Shown here in pieces: positions 1-7,664 of a stretch of DNA of 24,211 nucleotides; the first letter of the stretch is position 1; every line of letters begins with the position of its first letter. The DNA lies in contig JAYVYJ010000206.1 in the NCBI GenBank assembly GCA_043784465.1, positions 1-24,211 on the forward strand, written 5' to 3'. A program made the translations under genes and the position numbers. Origin of the DNA: Roseiarcus sp043784465 (lineage in GTDB: Bacteria > Pseudomonadota > Alphaproteobacteria > Rhizobiales > Beijerinckiaceae). The notes below the pieces were generated by a model. It saw only the letters and a program-made list of their open reading frames with translations. It did no database searches and was not told the DNA's origin.

Positions 1-5
1 CGGAG

Positions 6-30
6 ACGCCGCGCCGGTACGGCGCGGCGT
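6..30. terminator. GC-rich stem-loop 3' of the His/Met-rich gene
   Basis: Perfect 11-bp inverted repeat (arms 6-16 and 20-30, loop GTA), starting 8 bases beyond the stop codon of the leftward His/Met-rich gene. It is placed like a terminator. On the minus strand no U-run follows, and on the plus strand only TTT follows, so it may act as a transcript-end stabiliser or a weak bidirectional terminator. Confidence 0.45.
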
Positions 31-37
31 TTCCCGG

Positions 38-292
38 TCAATACATCATGTTGTGCTGGCGCATCATCATGTTGTGATGACGATTGTGCCTTACCTGCAT
101 CATGTGGTGACGGCGATTATGCCTTACCTGCATCATGTGGTGGTGGCGATTATGCATCACATGCATCATGTGGTGATTATAATTATTCTCCATCATCATC
201 ATGTGGTGATGGCGGTGGTTCGCCGAGGCGGCCACGGGGGAAAAGGCGACCGTAAGCGCGGCCACGGCCGCGACGGCGAAAGACTTGATCAA
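38..292 (-). CDS. Small exported His/Met-rich repeat protein
   Basis: An 84-residue protein of unknown family. Residues 1-24 are a clear Sec signal peptide (basic start MIKS, Ala/Val core, predicted cut after ASA). The mature 60 residues hold 18 His and 16 Met, with no Cys and one acidic residue. The His and Met sit in alternating clusters (HHHMM, HHMM), and an 11-residue unit of the form HNRxHHMMQVR recurs. Such His/Met spacing is typical of low-affinity Cu(I)/Cu(II), Ni or Ag binding in exported proteins, so a periplasmic or extracellular metal-binding role is inferred, not shown. The start is TTG at 292, chosen because AGGAGA lies 6 bases upstream and the signal peptide begins there. It is a single gene, with a stem-loop past its stop and a 391-bp gap upstream. 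Arg-rich basic character could alternatively suggest binding to an anionic polymer. Confidence 0.75.
   Translation of the reverse strand: MIKSFAVAAVAALTVAFSPVAASANHRHHHMMMMENNYNHHMMHVMHNRHHHMMQVRHNRRHHMMQVRHNRHHNMMMRQHNMMY
82..180 (-). repeat. 33-bp tandem repeat, about three copies, inside the His/Met-rich gene
   Basis: Three in-frame 33-bp units begin at 82, 115 and 148. Each starts gattrtgc on the plus strand and carries the core catcatgtggtg. Units 1 and 2 are nearly identical and unit 3 has diverged. Each encodes 11 residues, so unit number can change without breaking the frame. Further degenerate copies may flank the block. Confidence 0.7.
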
Positions 293-533
293 GGGCGTCT
301 CCTATTCGCTCCGATTGAACGGATGCCCTGTTATTGCCTCCGCGTTTCTGAACCGGGCATGAACCATACCTTAACCTGCATTAATGCCTACCCCGCCTAC
401 GCCGGCGCGCCGTGAGAGGCGACTGTGGCTATCCTCCCACACCCGCCCCTCATGGCGCGCCGGCTTTCACAATTGCGCCGTTATTCAGCCCGCGTTCAGG
501 TTGGCGGCCGCTTAAATCGACCCGACCAAACGC

Positions 534-555
534 AAAAAAAGCCGGATCGCCGGCT
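534..555 (-). terminator. Rho-independent terminator reading leftward, with no gene in front of it
   Basis: Stem AGCCGG (540-545), loop ATCG, stem CCGGCT (550-555). On the minus strand it is followed at once by seven Ts (complement of the A-run 534-540). Shape and orientation are those of a classical intrinsic terminator for leftward RNA. No leftward protein gene lies upstream of it, so it either ends an unannotated RNA or insulates the His/Met-rich gene from antisense transcription of the NRPS leader. Confidence 0.6.
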
Positions 556-574
556 GTGGCTGGAAGGGGCGGTT

Positions 575-592
575 CGCGCGGTTCGCCGCGCG
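575..592. other. Stable TTCG-loop hairpin upstream of the NRPS gene
   Basis: CGCGCGG (575-581), TTCG (582-585), CCGCGCG (586-592): a perfect 7-bp GC stem closed by a UUCG loop in plus-strand RNA, about 90 bases before the NRPS start. In leftward RNA it would be a CGAA-loop hairpin just before the terminator at 534-555. High GC makes chance hairpins common, so function is uncertain. Confidence 0.35.
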
Positions 593-683
593 GCGCGAGT
601 GCGGGATTTCGCGGTTTCGCCGCGGCTTTCGCTTGCGATGTCCTCAAAGCCACGGCTGTCGCCGGCTCGGAAAGCCAGAGCCC

Positions 684-3600
684 GTGTCGATTGCATCCCT
701 GCGTCCCGATTTCTTCCTCAAGGATGCGCCGTCCCGCACGGCGTGCTCCGACGGGGGCCTGTCGATTCTCGGCGACGGCGACGTGCTGCGCTGGCGTTAC
801 GGGGAGCGGCTGGAGCATGTGCTGGAAGACGCTTGCCGGCGCCACGGGCCGCGCGTCGCAGTCTCGGCCGACGGCGTCGAGGTCAGCTTCGCCGAATTCG
901 ATTCGCGCGCCAACCAGATGGCCCGCTTTCTTCGCGATCGGGGGGTCAAGGCCGGCGACCGCGTGGCCGTGCTGCTCGACCGCGGGCTTGACGCTTATGT
1001 GACGCTGTTCGGCCTTCTGAAGGCGCGCGCGGCCTATGTGCCGCTTGACGCCAATCACCCCGCCGACCGCCTCGCCTACATTCTGGAAGATTCGCACGCG
1101 CGTCTGGTCGTCGCCCAACAGCGCTTCGCCGACCGATTTCCCCGTACGCTGGATCTCGTGACGCTCGACCGCGCGCGCTACGATCTCGCCGCCTTCGACG
1201 ATTCGCCCCTGAGCGAGGACGAGCGCTCGGGCCCCGCCGAGGCGCTCGCCTATGTGCTTTACACGTCCGGCACCACCGGACGCCCCAAGGGCGTCGCGGT
1301 TGCGCATCCCTCGATCTGCAATTTCGTGCGCGTGGCGGCGGAGAGCTACGGTTTCGAGCCGGGCGACCGCATCTATCAGGGCATGTCGATCGCCTTCGAC
1401 TTCTCGGTCGAGGAACTCTGGGTTCCGCTCGCCGCCGGGGCGACGCTGACGCCCAACACTTCGGCCAACAGCCTGTTCGGCGAGGAGCTGGCCGAGTTTC
1501 TGGAGAGCCGCCGCATCAACGGCTTCTGCTGCGTGCCGACCCTGCTCGCCTCCATAGAGCGCGAACTGCCGGACCTCCGCGTGCTGCTGGTGGGCGGCGA
1601 GGCCTGCCCGCCCGCGCTCGTCAAGCGCTGGAGCCGCCCCGGCCTGTCGATGCTCAACAGCTACGGCCCGACCGAAACCACTGTCACCGCGACGCTGGGC
1701 CAGCTTGACCCTGACAGACCCGTGACCATCGGGCGCCCGCTGCCGACCTATTCCATCGTCATCCTCGACGCCGAGCGCGACGAGGCGCTGCCGCTGGGCG
1801 CGGCGGGCGAGATCGGCATCGCGGGCGTGGGCGTCGCGGACGGCTATCTCAACCGGCCTGAACTCACCAAGGCGAAGTTCATCGCCGATTTCCTGCGCCT
1901 GCCCAACAATCCGTCGGGCCGCATCTACCGCACCGGCGATCTCGGCCGCGTCAATTCCGAAGGGGAGATCGAATATCTGGGCCGCATCGACACCCAGGTT
2001 AAGCTGCGCGGCTATCGCATCGAACTGACCGAGATCGAATCGGTGCTGCTGGAGCGCGACGAGATCGCGCAGGTCGCCGTCGCCGTGTTCGAGCCGACCC
2101 CCGGCGCGCCCGAGTTGGTCGCCTATTTCGCCCTCAAGCGCGGCGTGGCGGCGCCCGACGTCCACGATCTCGTCGCTCATTTGCGCACGCGCCTGCCCGC
2201 CTACATGGTTCCGGCCTATCTGGAACGCCTGCCGTTCATGCCGATGCTAATCTCCAACAAGGCCGACCGCGCCAAGCTGCCGCGCCCGAAGTCGCCCCCG
2301 ATCCGCTTCGCCGCCCACCACGCCGAGCCCAACACCGCGATGGAGCGCCTGCTCGCCGAGGCGCTCACCTCCACGCTGGCGCTCGACCGGGCCTCCATCG
2401 ACGGCGATTTTTTCAAAGACTACGGCGCCCATTCGTTGCTGATGGCGCGGTTCTGCGCGCGCATCCGTCAGGTCGCGCCGCTCACCCAGGTCGCCATGCG
2501 CGACATTTACGCGCACACCACCATTCGCCGCCTCGCCGCCGCGCTCGAGGCGGCCAAGCCAAGCCTTGAGCGCTACGCCGACGGCTCCGCAGAAGCCCCG
2601 CGAAAACTCGCCTATGCGCTGACCGGCGCCGCCCAGCTCGCCGCCTTTCTCGTCGGCGGCCTCGGCTTTGTCGCCGCGACGCTGGCGAGCCTCGCCTACA
2701 CGCGCGCCGCCCCCGGATTTGCCGCGGCTTTCGGGCGGTCCGAGGTCGTCGTCTGGGCCTGGTTCCTCGGCCTCAACGCGCTCGCCGTCGCCGCCAAATG
2801 GACGCTGATCGGCCGCGCCCGTCCCACGGAAATCCGCCTCTGGAGCGTCGCTTATTTCCGCTTCTGGCTGGCGCGCCGGCTCGTCGCCTTGGCGCCTGCC
2901 GGTTTCTACGCCGGCGATCCGCTCTACAACCTGTTCCTGCGCGCGCTCGGCGCCAGAATCGGCGCCCGCGCCGTCATCCTGGCCAAGGTCCTTCCCGTCG
3001 CCGCCGATCTTCTGGAGGTCGGCGAGGACGCCGTCGTTTCGCGCCGCGTGCTGGCGCCGGGCTATGGCGTGGTCGGCCAGACCCTGACGCTGGGCGCGAT
3101 CCGCGTCGGCAGGTGCGCCTTCGTGGGCGAGGGGAGCGTGCTCGACCACGATGTCGCGCTGGGCGATTTCGCGCAGCTTGGCCACGCCTCGGCGCTGCTG
3201 AGCGGCCAGCGCGTGCCCGACGGCAAGCGCTTTCACGGCTCTCCTGCGGAAGAGACGCTGACCAATTTCCGCCTCTCCGACGAGCTGTCCACCGGCGCGT
3301 GGCGGCGCGCGTGGTTCACGATCTGCCAGCTGGCGCTCGGCGTCGGCCTGCTCGCCCCGCTTGCGCAGGTCGTGGCGACGCTGGGCATGACGGCGACCCT
3401 CCCGTCGAGCGAGGCCAGCTTCGCCTCGACGGCGCTTGAGTCGCTGGCGCCCGCGCTGGTCTACGCGACGACGCTGTTCGTCGGTACGCTCGCCTTCGGC
3501 TTTGCGGCGGTCGCCCTCGCGCCGCGCCTGCTTTCCCTCATGCTGCGGGAGGGCCGCTCCTATCGGCTCTACGGCTTCCACCACTTTCTCGCCCGCGCGG

Positions 3601-4760
3601 CGTCCGCACAAGCCCATGCGCCCTTTTTCCAGCTGCTGCTGGGCGACAGCGTGTTGATCGACCGTTTTCTTCGGCTGATCGGCGTCAAGCTGGCCGCCTG
3701 CGAGAGCACCGGCTCGAATTTCGGCACCGAGCAGGCGTTCGAGCTTCCCGCGTTTTGCGCGTTGGGCGCCGGCACGGTCGCGTCCGACGGGCTGACAATG
3801 GGGTCGCTTCAATTATCCAGTCACGCTTTCCGCATCGGCGTCTCGCGCGTCGGTGCGCAGAGTTTTCTGGGCACCGACGTGTTCGTGCCGCCGGGCGCAC
3901 GGCTTGGCGACAATTGCCTGATCGGCACCAAGACGATGGTTCCGCTCGACGGCTCGCTTCGCGAAAACGTTGGGTTGCTCGGCTCCCCCGCCTTCGAGAT
4001 TCCACGCGCGGCAACCCGCGACCTCGAACTCGTGGGCAAGATCGACGCCGCCGAACGCCAGTCCCGGCTCGCCGCCAAGACCCGCCACAATCTCGTGACG
4101 ATAGCGCTTGTGCTGACGCGCACCTTCCTGGTCGAGTTCGTCGCGGTCTTTGGGTTCATGGTCTGGTGGGAGCTTGGCGGCGGGGCGTGCGCGATGTTTT
4201 GCGCGACCCTTTTCCTGTCCGCCTTCGTCATGGCGCTTGATATCGTCGTCGAGCGCGGCGCTTACGGCTTCCGCCGCATGAAGCCGCAGGTCGCCACCGG
4301 CTACGACCGCGCCTTCTGGGAAGTCGAGCGCTACTGGAAGCTTTCAGGCGCGGGCGATCAGGGCGCGCTTCTGGCGGGCACGCCGTTCCGCCCGATGTGG
4401 CTGCGCGCGATGGGCGTCAAGGTCGGCTCTTGCGTATTCGACGACGGCGTCGTCATCAGCGAGCGCACGCTGGTGGAGATCGGCGACGGCGCCGCGCTCA
4501 ACCAGTCCGTGATGCTTCAGTCCCATTCGCTTGAGGAAGGCGCGTTCAAGTCCGACTTCATCCGCATTGGCGCGGGCGCGTCGCTGGGCGTCGGCGCGTT
4601 CGTTCATTACGGCGTGACCATCGGCGAGCGGGCGCGGCTCGACCCCGACGCGTTCCTGATGAAGGGCGAGATCGCCCCACCCGATACGCGCTGGCGCGGC
4701 AACCCCGCCCGGCTCGTCGGCCGCCGCGCCGTTCCCGCCTACGCTATCGCAGCGGAATGA
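684..4760 (+). CDS. Membrane-bound Pls/PosA-type non-ribosomal peptide synthetase
   Basis: A 1358-residue protein with the build of epsilon-poly-lysine synthetase (Pls) relatives: adenylation, carrier, then a long C-terminal part with no normal condensation or thioesterase domain. Adenylation motifs are in order: YTSGTTGRPKG (about residue 190), FDFSVEELW, NSYGPTETT, YRTGDLGR, KLRGYRIE, and the catalytic Lys of SNKADR (about 524). The carrier site is DYGAHSL with Ser584 as the phosphopantetheine attachment point. The C-terminal part holds three left-handed beta-helix (hexapeptide-like) blocks, near residues 745-860, 980-1110 and 1230-1350, separated by three pairs of membrane helices. FDFSVEE puts Asp at the GrsA-235 position (alpha-amino acid) and Glu at GrsA-239, which in known codes often goes with Lys or ornithine; the substrate is inferred. 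The start is GTG at 684 with GGAAAG 9 bases upstream; an upstream TTG at 633 is less likely. The gene is coupled to the PPTase gene. Confidence 0.9.
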   Translation: MSIASLRPDFFLKDAPSRTACSDGGLSILGDGDVLRWRYGERLEHVLEDACRRHGPRVAVSADGVEVSFAEFDSRANQMARFLRDRGVKAGDRVAVLLDRGLDAYVTLFGLLKARAAYVPLDANHPADRLAYILEDSHARLVVAQQRFADRFPRTLDLVTLDRARYDLAAFDDSPLSEDERSGPAEALAYVLYTSGTTGRPKGVAVAHPSICNFVRVAAESYGFEPGDRIYQGMSIAFDFSVEELWVPLAAGATLTPNTSANSLFGEELAEFLESRRINGFCCVPTLLASIERELPDLRVLLVGGEACPPALVKRWSRPGLSMLNSYGPTETTVTATLGQLDPDRPVTIGRPLPTYSIVILDAERDEALPLGAAGEIGIAGVGVADGYLNRPELTKAKFIADFLRLPNNPSGRIYRTGDLGRVNSEGEIEYLGRIDTQVKLRGYRIELTEIESVLLERDEIAQVAVAVFEPTPGAPELVAYFALKRGVAAPDVHDLVAHLRTRLPAYMVPAYLERLPFMPMLISNKADRAKLPRPKSPPIRFAAHHAEPNTAMERLLAEALTSTLALDRASIDGDFFKDYGAHSLLMARFCARIRQVAPLTQVAMRDIYAHTTIRRLAAALEAAKPSLERYADGSAEAPRKLAYALTGAAQLAAFLVGGLGFVAATLASLAYTRAAPGFAAAFGRSEVVVWAWFLGLNALAVAAKWTLIGRARPTEIRLWSVAYFRFWLARRLVALAPAGFYAGDPLYNLFLRALGARIGARAVILAKVLPVAADLLEVGEDAVVSRRVLAPGYGVVGQTLTLGAIRVGRCAFVGEGSVLDHDVALGDFAQLGHASALLSGQRVPDGKRFHGSPAEETLTNFRLSDELSTGAWRRAWFTICQLALGVGLLAPLAQVVATLGMTATLPSSEASFASTALESLAPALVYATTLFVGTLAFGFAAVALAPRLLSLMLREGRSYRLYGFHHFLARAASAQAHAPFFQLLLGDSVLIDRFLRLIGVKLAACESTGSNFGTEQAFELPAFCALGAGTVASDGLTMGSLQLSSHAFRIGVSRVGAQSFLGTDVFVPPGARLGDNCLIGTKTMVPLDGSLRENVGLLGSPAFEIPRAATRDLELVGKIDAAERQSRLAAKTRHNLVTIALVLTRTFLVEFVAVFGFMVWWELGGGACAMFCATLFLSAFVMALDIVVERGAYGFRRMKPQVATGYDRAFWEVERYWKLSGAGDQGALLAGTPFRPMWLRAMGVKVGSCVFDDGVVISERTLVEIGDGAALNQSVMLQSHSLEEGAFKSDFIRIGAGASLGVGAFVHYGVTIGERARLDPDAFLMKGEIAPPDTRWRGNPARLVGRRAVPAYAIAAE

Positions 4761-5374
4761 TCGGCCTCGCCGCGCGGCTCGCCCCGCTCGGCGTAGCGCT
4801 CGTCGCCCGCGAGATCGCACCCGGCGACGAGGCCGCCTTCGTCGATCCGGCCGAGCCGCTGGCGCGCCGCCGCGCCAGCGGCGCCGCCCGCCTCGCCGCC
4901 CGCGAGGCTCTGGCGTCGCTGGACGGCCCCGCCGACGCGACCCTGCCCCGTTCTCCCGGGCGATTTCCGCTTTGGCCGGCGGGTTTTGTGGGCTCTCTCG
5001 CGCACGACGGATCGCTGGCCGTCGCCGCCGTCGCGCGGGCCCAGCACATGGCCGCGCTCGGCGTCGACTTAGAGCTTGCCGAGCCCCTGCCCGACGATGT
5101 GGCGGGCATCGCATTGTTTGGCCCCGAGCGCCGTGAAGCCGCGTCCGATCCCGCGCGGGGCCGCCTGATCTTCGCCGCCAAGGAGGCGGTCTACAAGGCG
5201 ATCAACCCGCTCGAAGGCAGCCAGCTGGAATACGAAGACATCGCCGTGGATTTGCTCAGCGAAGGCGGACCGATCGAGCGCTCGGCGCGGGCGCGTCTGC
5301 GCGACGGCCGGACATTGCGGCTCGACTATGCGCGGGGCCGGCGCTGGCTGGTCGTGGCGTCGATCTCCCGATAG
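4757..5374 (+). CDS. 4'-phosphopantetheinyl transferase (Sfp/EntD superfamily)
   Basis: A 205-residue enzyme that transfers phosphopantetheine from CoA to a carrier-protein serine. Visible motifs are GSLAHDG (about residue 77), GVDLE (Asp104 and Glu106, Mg2+ ligands) and FAAKEAVYKA (Lys142, Glu143, Lys147), which are the P1-P3 motifs of the family. The length suits the EntD-like group. Its ATG overlaps the NRPS stop as ATGA, so translation is coupled. The obvious client is Ser584 of the NRPS next door; other carrier proteins in the cell may also be served. A GC stem-loop lies 73 bases after the stop, which suggests a two-gene transcript. Identification is firm; client choice is inferred from position. 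Confidence 0.92.
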   Translation: MIGLAARLAPLGVALVAREIAPGDEAAFVDPAEPLARRRASGAARLAAREALASLDGPADATLPRSPGRFPLWPAGFVGSLAHDGSLAVAAVARAQHMAALGVDLELAEPLPDDVAGIALFGPERREAASDPARGRLIFAAKEAVYKAINPLEGSQLEYEDIAVDLLSEGGPIERSARARLRDGRTLRLDYARGRRWLVVASISR

Positions 5375-5446
5375 GCGCCGAACGAACGCGGGCCCGCTGA
5401 AACGTAAGCCTCGCAAGACGCGCCCGATACGGCCTGGCAGAGGGGC

Positions 5447-5472
5447 GAGCGCGGGGATGGACTCCCGCGCTC
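5447..5472 (+). terminator. Stem-loop after the PPTase gene
   Basis: Perfect 9-bp arms GAGCGCGGG (5447-5455) and CCCGCGCTC (5464-5472) with an 8-base loop. There is no U-run after it, so it is either a weak terminator or a processing barrier at the end of the NRPS-PPTase transcript. Confidence 0.4.
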
Positions 5473-5603
5473 CGGGCCCCGAACCGATTCGCTAGGGCGT
5501 TGTGCGATTTTAGGCTCGACCGGCGCAGGCGTTGCGGCGTGGGGCGGCGTTTGATACCGGGCGCCCCTCGGTGTAAACGGCGTCCGGCGTCAGGAGACTG
5601 TTT

Positions 5604-6200
5604 ATGACCTTGTTTGCTCGACTTCGCGCGCCCGCGATGGCGCTGCTCCTCGCTTTCGGGGTGGCGTCCTGCGGCGTCAACGCCATTCCGACGCTCGAAG
5701 AAACGGCCAAGGCCAGGTGGGCGGACGTCGAAAACCAGTATCAGCGGCGCACCGACCTCATCCCCAATCTGGTGTCGACTGTGCAGGGCTTCGCCAAGCA
5801 GGAGAAAGACGTGCTGGTGGCGGTGACGGAAGCGCGCGCCAAGGCGACCTCGATCCATCTCGACGCCGGCGACCTCACCGACCCCGCAAAACTCAAGGCG
5901 CTACAGGATGCGCAGGGCGCGTTGACCGGCGCGCTGTCGCGCTTGCTGGCGGTCAGCGAAAATTATCCCGACCTCAAATCCAACGCGAACTTTCTTGCGC
6001 TGCAATCGCAGCTTGAGGGCACCGAAAACCGCATCGCCGTCGCGCGCCGGGATTACATCGGCGCCGTGCAAGCCTACAATACGCAGCTGCGCACGTTTCC
6101 CGGCGTGATCTGGGCCTCGACGCTGTATTCCGGCAACAAACCGATGGCGGAATTCACGGCGGCGCCGGATGCGCAAACCGCGCCGAAGGTGAAGTTCTGA
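5604..6200 (+). CDS. lemA: LemA family lipoprotein
   Basis: A 198-residue LemA family protein. The N-terminus is a lipoprotein signal with lipobox VASC (Cys near residue 23). After it comes the family core: WADVENQYQRRTDLIPNL, the VQGFAKQEKDVL helix, then NFLALQSQLEGTENRIAVARRDY, a long helical hairpin typical of LemA. The biochemical role of LemA proteins is not settled; they usually sit in the cytoplasmic membrane and occur beside TPM-domain genes, as here. Start ATG 5604 has AGGAG about 7 bases upstream. First gene of a three-gene operon with the two TPM genes; its stop overlaps the next start. Confidence 0.92.
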   Translation: MTLFARLRAPAMALLLAFGVASCGVNAIPTLEETAKARWADVENQYQRRTDLIPNLVSTVQGFAKQEKDVLVAVTEARAKATSIHLDAGDLTDPAKLKALQDAQGALTGALSRLLAVSENYPDLKSNANFLALQSQLEGTENRIAVARRDYIGAVQAYNTQLRTFPGVIWASTLYSGNKPMAEFTAAPDAQTAPKVKF

Positions 6201-6934
6201 GCCGCCTGTTCCTCCCCCTTCTGGCGCTGCTGTGGATCGGCGCCGCATGGGGAGCCGACACGTTCCCGGCGCTGACGGGCCGGGTAGTCGACGACGCGCA
6301 TGTGCTTTCGGGAGTGACGAGAGCCGATCTCGAAAGCAAATTCGCCGATCTCGAAGCCAAATCGACGATCCAGATGGTCGTGGCGACGGTCGCGAGCCTT
6401 AACGGACAGGAGATCGAGCCCTACGCCAACGATTTGTTCCGCCGCTGGAAGCTGGGAAGCGCCGGCAAGAACAACGGCGTGCTGCTTCTTGTGGCTCCCA
6501 AGGAGCATCGGGTGCGCGTCGAGGTCGGCTATGGCCTCGAAGGCACGCTGACCGACGCGGTGGCGAAAATCATCATTGCCAACGCCGCCACGCCGCGCTT
6601 CAAGGCGGGCGATATCGACGGCGGCGTCATCAGGGCGAGCGACGACATCATCACCACGCTGACGACCGACGCTTCCGAATGGCGGGGCAAGGCCGAATTT
6701 CGCGCCCATCCCGCGCAAGCAAAGAACTATGACGTCACGCTCCCGTTCTTCGTCTTCCTCTTCATTTTCGTGGTGATCGTGTTCCTCAACCGGCGCGGGC
6801 GGCGAACCGGCGGCGCGTGGATCTTGCCGATCAACACGGGCGGCTGGTCGTCCGGGGGCGGGTCGGGCGGGGGCGGCGGATTTTCCGGCGGCGGCGGCTC
6901 GTCGGGCGGCGGCGGCGCCTCGGGGAGCTGGTGA
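6197..6934 (+). CDS. TPM-domain (YgcG-like) exported membrane protein, CTG start
   Basis: A TPM-domain protein (formerly DUF477; YgcG group). The conserved opening of the domain, FPALTGRVVDDAHVL, lies upstream of the first ATG/GTG/TTG-initiated reading (GTG at 6302). Reading the same frame upward gives a good signal peptide (SRLFLPLLALLWIGAAWG) with no ATG, GTG or TTG before it. The best start is CTG at 6197, overlapping the LemA stop as CTGA, just as ATGA overlaps do, with AAGGTGAAG in front as a ribosome site. From there the protein is 245 residues: signal peptide, TPM domain (about 23-165), one membrane helix (FFVFLFIFVVIVFL, about residue 185), an Arg patch, and a Gly/Ser-rich tail of about 30 residues, all normal for the family. 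TPM domains have been linked to phosphatase activity and photosystem II repair in plants; the bacterial role is unclear. Confidence 0.88.
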   Translation: MSRLFLPLLALLWIGAAWGADTFPALTGRVVDDAHVLSGVTRADLESKFADLEAKSTIQMVVATVASLNGQEIEPYANDLFRRWKLGSAGKNNGVLLLVAPKEHRVRVEVGYGLEGTLTDAVAKIIIANAATPRFKAGDIDGGVIRASDDIITTLTTDASEWRGKAEFRAHPAQAKNYDVTLPFFVFLFIFVVIVFLNRRGRRTGGAWILPINTGGWSSGGGSGGGGGFSGGGGSSGGGGASGSW

Positions 6935-7545
6935 TGCTGAACCGTCGAGCCCAGCGTGAGGTCGAGGCTGCTTTCGTCGCCGCCTTGGCGCAAACCCGCG
7001 CGCCGCTGGTATGCGTGGTGGCGGAAAGCTCCGCCTCTTACGCGCTGTTTCCCGTGCTGATCGCGGCGTTCACGGCGCTGGCGGCGCCCTGGCCGTTGCT
7101 GGCGTTGACGGATTGGGCGCCGGAACGGATTTACCTGCTCCAGCTTTTGCTGTTCGCCGTTCTGGCGGCGCTGATCGCCTGGACCCCCGTCCGCGTCGCT
7201 TTGGCCTCGCACGCACACCGTCGCTCGGCGGGACACCGCGCGGCGCTGACGCAATTCGCACTGCGCGGCCTGGACCACGCGCCCGAACGAAATGGCCTGC
7301 TGCTGTATGTGTCGGTCGCCGAACGCTATGCGCGGATCGTCGCCGACGTCGGCCTTGACGAAAAGATCTCACAACAGGAATGGCGGGCGATGATCGACGA
7401 CCTTTGCCAGGCCATGCAGCGCGGCGAGCGCGAAAATGCGCTCAAGAGCGCCGCGGCGAACTTGGGCGCCCTGCTCGCCCGGCATTTTCCGAAGGTCGAT
7501 GGCGACGGCAAGGCGAAGGGAGAGCCTTTTCATTTGGTTCGCTGA
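6934..7545 (+). CDS. Second TPM-domain membrane protein
   Basis: A 203-residue protein, third in the LemA operon. The layout is a short basic N-terminus (LNRRAQREVEAAFVAAL), the TPM-like start APLVCVVAESSASY, two hydrophobic segments (about 34-52 and 66-88), then AALTQFALRGLDHAPERNGLLLYVSVAERYARIVAD, the characteristic second half of TPM domains. Its ATG overlaps the previous stop by one base (TGATG); an in-frame GTG one codon upstream (6931) is possible. It is probably anchored in the cytoplasmic membrane with LemA and the YgcG-like protein. A LemA-TPM-TPM order recurs widely in Proteobacteria. Confidence 0.85.
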   Translation: MLNRRAQREVEAAFVAALAQTRAPLVCVVAESSASYALFPVLIAAFTALAAPWPLLALTDWAPERIYLLQLLLFAVLAALIAWTPVRVALASHAHRRSAGHRAALTQFALRGLDHAPERNGLLLYVSVAERYARIVADVGLDEKISQQEWRAMIDDLCQAMQRGERENALKSAAANLGALLARHFPKVDGDGKAKGEPFHLVR

Positions 7546-7664
7546 ACGGGCGATTGCGGAAGCGGTTTTGCGCCGATGACCCCGTGCGGCCAAAGCGGGC
7601 GAGACTCCCTCGGTTCAGAGCCGCGCGCGTCTCCCCCGCAAGAGGCGATCGAACGAAATTCGTA

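Larger units (their letters stand above)
293..683. other. 391-bp intergenic region with RNA hairpins, between divergent genes
   Basis: The left part should carry the promoter of the leftward His/Met-rich gene, but I see no convincing -35/-10 pair. The right part is the leader of the NRPS gene. It holds an intrinsic terminator read leftward (534-555) and a 7-bp stem with a TTCG loop (575-592). Open frames here are low-complexity Arg/Ala/Pro products of high GC and look spurious. Confidence 0.5.

Noticed and set aside
53..415. Plus-strand frame opposite the His/Met-rich gene, with its own His/Val repeats
   Set aside because: The repeat is the complement of the minus-strand repeat. Only the minus frame has a signal peptide and a ribosome site.
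450..3812. Two long open frames on the minus strand (450-2180 and 2247-3812) opposite the NRPS gene
   Set aside because: Products are Arg/Ala/Gly/Asp-rich without domains; the plus-strand frame has full NRPS motifs. They are mirror frames of high-GC coding DNA.
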